From Nepenthes gracilis (Eukaryota > Streptophyta > Magnoliopsida > Caryophyllales > Nepenthaceae): a stretch of DNA of 64,000 bases. A program made the position numbers and the translations under genes. The stretch spans positions 17,274,037 to 17,338,036 of the forward strand of contig BSYO01000004.1 of assembly GCA_033239525.1 (NCBI GenBank). Reading direction: 5' to 3'. The notes beneath the pieces were generated by a model. The model was given only the letters and a program-made list of their open reading frames with translations, was not told where the DNA came from and ran no database searches. Shown here one piece after another: positions 1 through 9,282 of this stretch; within the stretch, counting starts at the first letter, position 1, and each line of letters begins with the position of its first letter.

Positions 1-104
1 AGTTGGAATTGTTATTCTTATGTTTGGTTGTTGGAATGGACTAAGGTGGGAATTAGTATTCCATTGTTTGGTTTGTAGAATAATATGAGGAATAAGGTGA
101 AAAT

Positions 105-655
105 AGTAATAATAATAATAATAATAAATATAATAATAATAAGTAATAATAATAATAATATCTTATAAATAATAATAATAAATATAATAATAATAATAAT
201 ATGTAATAATAATACCTAATAATAATAATATGTAATAATAATAATAATAATAAACAAATAAATAATAATACATAATAATAAATAATAATAATAATAAATA
301 TAATAATAATAATAATATAATATAATAATAATAATAACAATATGTAATAATATAATAATAACTAATAAATAATAATAATAATAACAATAATAATAACAAT
401 AATAATAAATATAATAATAAATAATAATAATAATAATACCAAATAATAATATAAAATAATAATAACAATAATACAAAATAATAATAATAATAATAATACA
501 AAATAATAATAATAATAATAATAATAATATAAAATAATAATAATAATAATAAAACAAAAAATATATATACGTGGGAATTATTATTCCCACATAATAATAA
601 TAATAATAATAATACAAAATAATAATAATAATAATAATAAAACAAAATTTATATA
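105..655. repeat. (AAT)n imperfect microsatellite, about 550 bp
   Basis: The stretch is nearly uninterrupted AAT/ATA units with scattered C, AC or CAA interruptions. It has no stop codons in some minus-strand frames, giving false poly-Leu/Ile/Tyr ORFs of up to 160 codons. These are low-complexity artefacts. Confidence 0.95.
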
Positions 656-660
656 TATGT

Positions 661-753
661 GGGAATTGTTATTCCCACATGTGTGGGAATAACAATTCCC
701 ATATAAATAGGGGGAATTGTTATTCCCTCATTTGTGGGAATAACAATTCCCCG
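661..753. repeat. Duplicated 40-bp palindrome
   Basis: 661-678 and 683-700 are perfect 18-bp inverted arms around a 4-nt loop. A near-identical palindrome follows at about 711-753, and a shorter relative (TGGGAATTATTATTCCCA) lies near 571-590. Together they form a small array of fold-back units next to the right end of the MITE-like element. Confidence 0.85.
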
Positions 754-959
754 GAAATTACAATTTTCACAAATTTGCTAACCAAACGAAGGAATTGTAA
801 TTCCCGGGATTACAATTCTTTTCCCCCCCAATTCTTGCAACCAAACATAACCTTAATGTCCAATAAGTATTTACTTATTTAATTATATATATATATATAC
901 ACACACGATACTGCACGTATATATATTTGCTTGCATATATCTCAACATATATGTATTTT

Positions 960-3112
960 AACATACGTAAACCCGATTTCCAAATCCTACTCCCTCAGCC
1001 AAAAGCCGACTGCCCCAATAGAGCACGTAGCCCCTGTTCTTCCCGATTTCAAATTTTACAACATTTCTTCAATAATTTCCACATATAACCCAATTTCAAC
1101 AGCATCGTGAAAATTGAGGGAGAGAGGAAGCAGATTTGTGCTAAAGGAACGTTTATTCACAAAGTAAGAAGATGAATAACAACAAAGGGAAATCACTTGC
1201 AATTAGAGGAGAAATGACAACAAAGGGAATTCACTTGCCTGATTCACCTGGTTACTGAAACACGGCTAGGGTTTCAATGGCGGTGTCGGCTTTGGCACAA
1301 TTGCAGCAGCGGCTTCGAACAGCAACAACAACTCTCCTTCCAGCGCCGATTGATGACTGCAGCGATAACAAAATCAAACGAAAAGGAGGTGCCTCGGTGG
1401 CAACTTACAGAAGCCTGATGGCAAAACCCCCTTTCTGCTCTCTTTCTTGGCTCAACTCCACCCTCCTCTACCCTCATTGGGACCGAGCTTATATAGACCC
1501 ATGAGTTGAAACCGTGGAGAGACAACCAAAAATCATGTGGTTCAAACGGCACACAATTTGTTAGGGTTTTCTGCCGTTGGAGATTCAAATGGAAAAGGGA
1601 ACGACCAAATTTGTTAGAGGATGCTAAGAGAAAAGGAGAAGGAAGGTAACAACGCGACTCGAGGAAGTTTTGAGAGGGAGAAACTGCTGGAGGTAGTTGT
1701 GAGGAGTGAAAGAGAGAGAGAGAGAAGGAGAGAGATACGAAATGCAGAAAGGAAAAGGTGGGCAGAATCAAAAAGGAGAGGTGAGTGTCATTATAATTTA
1801 TTATTATTGAATTATTATAATTATTATTGTATAATATACGTTTTATCATTTATTATTTACTTAATATTGTTATTATTTATTAATACAGGAAAAAAAGGGA
1901 AAACGAATGGGAGAGAACGGGGTTCCACCATTTACAACCTTATTAAATTATTAACCTTTATTACTATTTATTATTATATTATCATTGATTATTATTATTA
2001 AAAAATTATTATTTATTACCAATTATTTAATACCACCTTTTTTTTTATTAATTATCAATAATATTTATTATTATTATTATATTATTTATTACTACATTAA
2101 ACCGATAATTAAATAACCTAAACCGAAATATCAGGTGTTACATATAAATAAGGAAAAATCAAGGCCTTTGATTGTGTGAAATGAACACAATCTATTTTTG
2201 ATTATTCACTCCCTTAGCTAATAGAGCCTACTAGTCCCGATCCCTTAAGATAATAAAAATTATTCTAAATGATGAGTAAGTTTTGAACTGTTTCATGATT
2301 TTCGACATATTTTTCTAACTAAATTAAGTGGAAGAAATGTCTGAATGAGATGATAAAATAAGCACAGATAAGATTTTGTCCATAAGTTCATGTTCATGCA
2401 TTGCTTCATACTTTTGCATTATTCATATACATATTTGGTTCCTAATCTCTTGATATATCTTTTAATATATATGTGTGTGTGCTTTATATGATAAAATTTA
2501 CATATCATTATTATTATAGTACCTTATTGAGCAATTGGCTCATCCATTACTATTTTTGTTTACCCTTCCTGATGAAACCAGTAAGTTAATATCTGATGAG
2601 AAAGAGTAAAGATAATGAATAATTAAAGGAAGATTATTAGACCTCAGAGACTTGGAGTTTGGATGTGTTTGATGTAATATAAATGTAAATAACTTATACA
2701 AGTTAAATGTTGTACATTATTATGACATAGTATGCTTCCGCAGGTTATTTATAAATTATAGTTATACTTTTGTAGGTCTAGTTTTGAATTTGCACATATT
2801 TCTAGATAGCATCTCTTATTAGAACCAATGTGGTAGTTTAAAATTACTGTGTTTGAGTAATGGATGTAGTGGCATTTTGATTTTGATCCTGTGTATGTAT
2901 TGTGATGGAATGTTTAAGTATACCTATTTATATGTCTTATACAGGGTTTATTATTCAGATTATATATATGGTTTATATCCAAATTTAGGAGAAACTCTAC
3001 CCAATTTTTTAAAAAAATTAATGTATTTACAAATAATAACATATTAGTCTGATTTGATTTAGTATAATTATTAACGGAGATTATTAGAGGATTATGACCC
3101 CATTTCGTCACA
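960..3112 (+). mobile_element. Tekay-like gypsy LTR relic
   Basis: The order of parts matches the other Tekay-like LTRs in the window. There is a TATA-like CTTATATAG near 1485-1493, then a GA-rich tract (about 1621-1765), an AT-rich stretch, hairpin A (GATTGTGT 2170-2177 pairing with ACACAATC 2185-2192), block B (about 2216-2245), block C (about 2523-2546, containing TTGGCTCA), and an end in CGTCACA at 3112. The true start is not visible, so the left limit is a guess. No internal region follows. It may be a solo or truncated LTR. Confidence 0.5.
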
Positions 3113-4058
3113 CCGAAGCTTAACATTGAGGTGACCTGGTAGACTTCCCAAAGACAGGAGGGGAGCTTATGTCACGTTCACCAAGGGTCTCTGACCATAG
3201 GACCATCACCTGATCAGTCGATAAGTATAGGTAGTATTTTGTATCTCTGAAGTAGATAGATACTATTTGATGTACATTTTAATTCTTTAATAAATAAGTT
3301 AGATTGTTTTAATAATTGTTGCTAATGTCTTTGAGCATGTGTCGATCCATCTTTATCTAGCATTGGTTCTATTTGTCGACTAAGTGTTATTGCTATTATC
3401 ACTGGACTTTGGTGGATGCCTTTGTTTAGTTATGCTCGTTCCTGGGATAGGAAGTCATAGTGCTTCGACTTCCTAGTGTGGTGCTATTTTCTACAAGAGG
3501 ACATCATAGCACATCTGTTGGTGAGCCTCACTGGGGCCAACTGGGTTGATTGCCACAGTCACTAAACTCTTGCATAGTCTAGGTCATCACTCGAATGGGA
3601 TATTAGTACTCAGTCTTATTAGTGAATGTCATTGGCTTTGTGCATCTGATTCTAATCCACCAACTATTGTTGACTAATGGTACTCGTCCCCATAGAAGGG
3701 AGTTGTCACACATATGCTGAAAGCCCCCTATAGTTTTTATGATCGCCTAGTGGGGAGGTCCGATTTTAATCTATAAGCTCTTTAGGCCATGATGTTTAAA
3801 CTTGTCAGGGCTGCTCAGTTGTTGGAACCGATTTTCAAGGTTTGATCTCGCTTGGGCTGCTCAGTTATTGTAGCCAAGGTTTTTGACCGTCTATGAATGA
3901 GTTCACCTTACTTAAAGGCAGTCTAAGCTTTGAATTAATACAATCACATAGGCATTTAGATAATTGGCATGATAAATAAACCAGGTAATTATTTCATTGA
4001 ATTAAATGTGCTTACGATATTCAGGTAATCCATATGGATACACTTGACTTACCTACGC

Positions 4059-5186
4059 CTAGTAGTGATCCGCGGATTGTGCTTCTGGAGGTGGGTGGCA
4101 TTCAACGCCCTCAGGATTAGCTTTCCACTCTATGTGAGTAACTTGTATGTCCCATTTTGGAGGATTATCGAGGCTATGAGTGGTCCCTCCTAGTTGGGGT
4201 TGTTTATTCTTATCAGTGGTTTTGCCCACGACCTCTATGATCCGAAGAACTAGGTCCCTCACCTCGGCTTGTTTCCACCTTCTTGCTGCAGCTCCAAGCA
4301 ATCTGCTACTGATAAGCCACTGTGTGCAAGCTTGTTGCGCCTTGAGCTTTTTTGAGCAAGCGGAGGAGTTCTCCAAGTGGTTGGCAATTGCTTAGTGAGT
4401 TGAAGCACTTGGTTCAGAGGCCGGGCAAACTAATCTTCACCGGAGTAGCCACTTCAACTTTATAGCACAAACAAAAGGGCATGTCACATGTAGGTTCCCT
4501 CAGTGCTATCTGATGGGACCGCAACATGGAAGGTGATCCGTCCGCCCAGAAGCCCCCTACATCCTCTTGCTCCATCATGAACTCTTGTGGTAGTGTTTGG
4601 TTCGTTAATTCCACTTTCCCACTCGCTTGCGGATGGGCAGCAGAACTGTGAACTACTCATATTCCCTAACTCGGATGATGGGGTCGGGAATGCTATATCT
4701 GCATGCAATGCTCTACAGAGCAAATTTAGTTGCATTCTACTCTAGCATCCATGCTAGTAGGGTAGCTTCTACCCAGTGACATCAGGGGATGGCTTGATGA
4801 GATAGAGCCTCCACTGTGCAAACAGCCATGACGATTGCAAAGTCTGCAACTCTGCATGTGGATGATGTGGAGTGTACCCCGTGGACTCGGTTGCCCTCAC
4901 ACTTCTTTGAGAATTACGCGGCATCCTTCCTCATTGTCAGCCAACTGCTACTTTGTCTCATGATTTTGAAGGTTAGGTTATTACCAATGGCATGTAACCA
5001 ATAGATATCAAGGTGCACCTCATTTAGTGCGTAGTCAACTTCTTGGGGTAAGACACCGCACGTAAGGGGTTGAGTATCCTTATTGGTACAATCTACTATC
5101 CATGATGGTGTTCCACCTCTTGTCTTTTTTATACACTTGGCATCATTGAGGCCGTGGAAGCCCAGCATGGTGTGAAAGTAACCCAA
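4059..5186 (-). pseudogene. Tat-type integrase remnant
   Basis: Three pieces on the minus strand lie in the order expected for an integrase. 5186-4914 has a zinc-finger-side segment (VLPQEVDYALNEVHLDIYW, then NNLTFKIMRQ and TMRKDAA). About 4735-4414 covers the end of the core, with the pattern TNQTL and then MPFCLCYKVEVATPVKISLP. 4376-4059 resembles the C-terminal part (VRDLVLRIIEVVGK, TDKNK). The pieces are in different frames and the DDE core between them is largely unreadable. In an active element integrase inserts the cDNA into host chromatin; this copy cannot do that. The match to the Tat integrase at 25440-26446 of this window supports the lineage call. Confidence 0.6.
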
Positions 5187-5853
5187 ATGGCCTGTCAGAT
5201 CGGAACTTCATGGGGCCCTAGGTTTGATTTCACAATCTTGTGATGGAGGAACTGCACTCAAACCTCTCTCAAAAATGATAACCGCCTCAAGCCAGTGAAG
5301 TGTCTATCAGGGCTTCCTCCAAACACCCACTGCTTAAGCTTCCTCATCCTCTCCTCCATCTGAAAGGAGGATGCAATCCTCTTGACAATGAGGAAGATCT
5401 TCAACTCCAAGTGGTTGAAGGCCTCCCATCGTCTCAGGAGCAACACGGATTCTGCCACTTTGGGCTTCTATCCTACACTCAGAGACTTAATTGGTCTCCC
5501 AACTGTGTCCGGGCGCTATCACTCAAGGTCACTTGGGCCTAAGCTCATCCAGCTACTGGATCTTCTTGATGAGCTATCTTTTCCTCCAATTGCTCCTCTT
5601 GGACGTCAAAGTCTAAGAGTGGGAGGAAAATCCCCCAATTGTTGCTCATCTCGATAGGTGCATAGGATCTGGAGCATCTTGGGCATAGTGCCCATTTGGG
5701 CAGCGAGCGCCGACACTTTAGGAGTTGGTCATTCATTCTCATGACTACCCGCGAAGGGGTCATCACCATGGGAGACGACGTCCCAAGCTAGAGCGCTGAC
5801 TTGTACTCGGGTATTGACTATGTTGCTTCTGCTGTTACGGTTGGATTTTTTAG

Positions 5854-5875
5854 TCGTTTCCATAGACGGTTCCAA
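5854..5875 (-). other. Primer-binding-site relic of the Tat element
   Basis: On the minus strand this reads TTGG-A-CCGTCTATGGAAAC, which differs only slightly from the PBS of the intact Tat element at 17911-17930 (TTGGCGCCGTCTGTGGGAAA). It directly abuts an LTR terminus in CATCA, as it does there. Confidence 0.6.
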
Positions 5876-6883
5876 TGATGGGTCCCTAGATTCAAATTGC
5901 TGCACGGATTAGGAAGTTATTTGATTCTTCCGGATAGGTCAAATTAAAGTAAGTTCAATTTTTATCTCTAATAATTTAGATCCTACATACCACAACAAAC
6001 AAATGATAGGTCGGAGGATGGCGAGACTCACTCCCTGGTATATCCTCTGACGTTCAAATTAGGAATCTTTCTATGAATGAGAGAAAGATGGATGATGCAA
6101 GGCACATGAATGCACATGGGAAGGGGACTGTGTGTTGATTGGAGAACTGAGCTCTAATAGATACATTTGGCCAAGAGCAACTTTTGAAGAGAATATGCAC
6201 TAGAAGGCGAAGTGGCTTATGAGTGCACTCGTAGACAAGTGACTTAAGAGACAGTACACCCGTAGACAGAGTAGCTTGGGAGAAAGATTTTACGATTTTT
6301 CTAGAGCGTTCAAGGGCAAGAGATCTTCTTTCCCCTTTCCCACAAGGGTGAAGAGGCATAGAGTTAAAACCATCGCAACCTTCTTTAGCCTCTGCGGCTA
6401 ATGTCGATTGTCCTAACAAATCCGTTAAATTATCTTAGCAATCACAGTGAGAGGCATATATGGTAACTGTCGTCTTTTGGAAACATTGCAAAGCTATGCT
6501 TATCATCTTGGAGTGATACATCGTATGGGTAGATATTCTGTGGATATTTATTATGCTGTCAATGCAGTTGTCACAGCCGCATTATGACATGTTATGCTGC
6601 TCTACTGTCGAGGCTGTTGATGACTATGCAGGAGGGGTAACCACGGGCGCGATATTGCATACAACTCTATTCACCCACTTCCTATTGAACAGTTCCGGTT
6701 CAACCCACTTCAACTAATTGTACTGCTATGTGGGCTTTAGGCTCAACAGGCAACGTGGTGGGCCATCGTCATTTTGGCTTTCCTCCTCTCAATGGGCCTT
6801 GGTCTTGGGAAAAATGCCCACTAGGCCATCACCATTCTTATAGGCTAGCTCCTAGACCAACCCATGATCTACCAGACTCATCA
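5876..6883 (-). repeat. 5' LTR of the minus-strand Tat relic
   Basis: On the minus strand it begins TGATGAGTCTGG and ends ACCCATCA, giving the TGATG...CATCA ends shared with the Tat LTRs at 16538 and 29905. Its composition is also similar, with several GGGCC/GGCCCA motifs around 6730-6840. The length is about 1.0 kb. The boundaries come from terminal motifs and the adjoining PBS. Confidence 0.5.
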
Positions 6884-8151
6884 AAAATGTTGTAGTAGTG
6901 GTGGTACTTAATAGTGATGAGGGACTAGCAATCTCTTATTTCACCACATGGAATTGGAATATTTCCTCCACCTTATATTTTACTTGTCAGAGCAAGGTTT
7001 TCCCCTTGATAAATCCTGATATAACTTTCTAAAAGTGGATCAGACATTTCTTAGCTCATGAAGGATCCCTTAAGTGCAGAAAGGAAAGGATAATCCTTAG
7101 TATGATGTGACTCAATATCATGAATATCATAAACTCTTGGACATCACTGAACACTACATTTCCATTTATGATTACTCAGATCTCAATTTTTTTAGTCAAA
7201 AATGGCAAGTCTTGCTTAATATTACCAGACTCTCTATAGTGAAACTTATCTCTAGCCTCGAAATTTGTCCTAGGCTCACTGTTGAGTTGTTGAGTAATGA
7301 CCAAGTCTCTTTACTTTTAGCTTGGTGTTCAAAATACCCAAATGCTTTGTCAAGACTCTTGTTGAACAAATCCCTATCGGACATCATTTCAACAAATTAT
7401 GTTAGGCTAAACTAGAAAAAGAAAAGCATAAAGTGGTAGAATGGAGCTTGCAATATTGAGATAAACAAAAAGGAGTATGGAGATTGTGGTGGCCTAGGCT
7501 TCTGGATTCTTCATCGATCAATTGTTGGTATTGAGGGTGAGAGTAGGCATCATCATGGCTTCATCTAGGAAAGGGAAACTAGAATGATTTAGGAGGAGTT
7601 AGAGATGATGATATGGTTGAATCTTTAACCTGTTTCCTTATTGAACATAATCATAGGAGCGTTGATCTAGCATTTCTAGCAAAGGCCACCCAAAATCAGA
7701 AAAACCAGATGCTCCCCACCCTTTCCCCTCTATTATCAAAATCTTTCTCTGATTTTGAAAAGAACTTGCTTGCCTAATTTATTCCATGACCCTTACACCA
7801 AATTATATCCTGAGGCCTTGTTTTCATTGGTCCATTCGAATAATTGCAAAAATTAAACAATCATGGTGCTATGGAAAAACATAACCCACTGGAACATACA
7901 GAAACATGCTACAAAGTTTTGTCTGTGCTATGTTCCTCATAACTTTGCTAGAAATGCTAGATCAACGCTCCCCTTTAGAGCTCTCAAAATGCTATCTTGA
8001 GTTTGAGGCTATTGGTATCATATGCGCCTCACACTAGAAAAAGTCAACGTTGTAGCGAGGGCACCACTTTGATAAAAATCAACACATGAAAGCCTGAACC
8101 CCAGGGTAGTTTCCAACCCGGGTGACACTTTATTCCATCTAATTAACCTCA
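6884..8151. other. Non-coding stretch with no recognised gene
   Basis: The only sizeable ORFs (for example 7107-7415 +, about 100 codons) show no recognisable motif or codon signal. The stretch contains the 28-bp inverted repeat described separately and ends at the left CAGTT duplication of the copia element. It should be continuous with 31864 onward, because the copia element inserted between them. Confidence 0.5.
7656..7971. repeat. 28-bp perfect inverted repeat, 260-bp spacer
   Basis: 7656-7683 is the exact reverse complement of 7944-7971 (GGAGCGTTGATCTAGCATTT followed by CTAGCAAA). No target-site duplication is evident outside the arms and no ORF is evident inside. It could be a small MITE or a hairpin-forming locus. 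Confidence 0.85.
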
Positions 8152-8156
8152 CAGTT

Positions 8157-9174
8157 TGTTGGATTATGAGTCACTCTCGTGTAGACCCATACCCAATTGA
8201 TGTGTCGTTTGGTAATTCAAACAAGATCACACAAGTATCGTACGAATATCATGGACTTTCCAAATTAGACAATAATTGATTCTCTCTAATTACTAAACCA
8301 TACGGACATCATTAACTTTTCATATTAAAAGAGATTTGATTCTCTATTATTAGGAATGATTTGATTTTAACATTTGCTGAAATTTTATTTTATTAGAAAA
8401 TATTTTCTTTCCTAATTCTGAGATATCATTAATTAAAAAATTATATTTACTTCCTAATTAATCTAAGGTGAAAGCTCTATATAAAGGACACTAATGTTGG
8501 AGATATATAATTAAGCAAGCATTGATGAGTTGAGAAAAAAGAAAAGAAAGAGAGAGAAAACGGAGAAGAGCAAGATTCGAGCATTCGGTATTGTGTTTTA
8601 ATCTCCACTGACCCTGGATACGCTATTCTTGGAGTTGCGAAGAATATCTTTATCGATCATATTTCTACTCTTTCATCTTATACTTAACGTTATTTGCTTT
8701 ATTTGTTATAAGGTTTTAGTCCTTATATTTATAGGGTTTGTGTAACCGCTGTTGCAAGGAATTTAATCATTATATTTATGGAGTTTGTATAATCATTGTT
8801 TCAAATTATCTAGTCCTTATATTTGTAAAATTTATATAATCATTGTTACAATGTGTCTAATTCTTGTATTTATGGGGTTTGTATAATCATTGTTACAAGA
8901 TGTGTAATCCTTTTATTTATCGGGTTTGTATAGCCAATACTTTTATAGTAAATTTATTCAGACTTATTGTCTCGTGGTTTATTTCTCTCATTCTTAAAAG
9001 AATTTTTCACGTAAAAATTATATCTTACATTATTATTTGTGGTTGTTGTTTGCTCGTGTTATATTATCGAATATTTTTTTACGGTTTAAATAAATAGTCT
9101 GGGTCTCAACAAGTAGTATCGAAGCTCTTTCTATTCCCAAACAAGTGGTATTAGAGATCTTGCTAATATCAACA
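8157..9174 (+). repeat. 5' LTR of the copia element
   Basis: It begins TGTTGGATTATGAGTC and ends AATATCAACA, 1018 bp. It matches the 3' LTR pieces 11841-12547 and 31532-31858. It carries several diverged copies of a roughly 45-bp unit (CTTATATTTGTGGGGTTTGTATAA...) between about 8700 and 8945. Confidence 0.85.
8700..8945 (+). repeat. Tandem unit of about 45-60 bp in the copia LTR
   Basis: Diverged units of the form 'TTATATTTATGGGGTTTGTATAATCATTGTTACAA' recur about five times here. They occur again in the 3' LTR (about 12405-12545 and 31545-31625). It is an LTR-internal minisatellite. Confidence 0.7.
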
Positions 9175-9176
9175 AG

Positions 9177-9186
9177 TGGTACCAGA
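9177..9186 (+). other. Primer-binding site of the copia element
   Basis: TGGTACCAGA lies two bases after the LTR end. It is one mismatch from TGGTATCAGA, the standard plant PBS complementary to initiator tRNA-Met. Similar decoy sequences (AGTAGTATCGAAGC at about 9111) lie just inside the LTR. Confidence 0.7.
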
Positions 9187-9282
9187 AATACTGTTATTTG
9201 TATCATGCATTGACCTTATTTGAATAGATAGAGGTCAAAAAAAATAGTTTATTTAAATGACACAAATTATGATATTTAAAAG

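Larger units (their letters stand above)
1..860. mobile_element. MITE-like element with terminal inverted repeats
   Basis: The left part (18-30, TTATGTTTGGTTG) is the exact reverse complement of 838-850 near the right end, and the similarity extends imperfectly on both sides (GGAAT / ATTCT). A second, weaker inverted pair lies inside (about 63-76 against 774-791). There is no coding capacity. The middle is an AAT microsatellite plus self-complementary GGGAATTGTTATTCCC blocks. This looks like a non-autonomous inverted-repeat DNA transposon enlarged by microsatellite growth. The left end may lie outside the window, so no target-site duplication can be scored. Confidence 0.55.
3300..6883 (-). 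mobile_element. Degenerate Tat-lineage Ty3/gypsy element (minus)
   Basis: Read on the minus strand, an LTR (5876-6883) is followed by a PBS relic, a short unrecognisable stretch where gag should be, integrase remains (5186-4059), and a 3' non-coding part. That last part resembles the post-pol region of the better-preserved Tat element (two GGGCTGCTCAGTT-type blocks near 3810-3885). Protease, RT and both RNase H domains are missing, so a large internal deletion is inferred. The left boundary and 3' LTR are not resolved. Confidence 0.5.

Noticed and set aside
53..645. Minus-strand ORFs of 95-160 codons made of Leu, Ile, Tyr
   Set aside because: They are translations of the AAT microsatellite with no other sequence character.
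1277..1504. 75-codon + strand ORF preceded by CTAGGGTTTCA, resembling a plant gene start
   Set aside because: It ends within the inferred LTR promoter region, shows no domain, and has an equally long antisense ORF. I judge it a chance ORF in an LTR.
7107..7415. 102-codon + strand ORF
   Set aside because: No recognisable motif, no splice context and no continuation. The surrounding DNA is decayed repeat.
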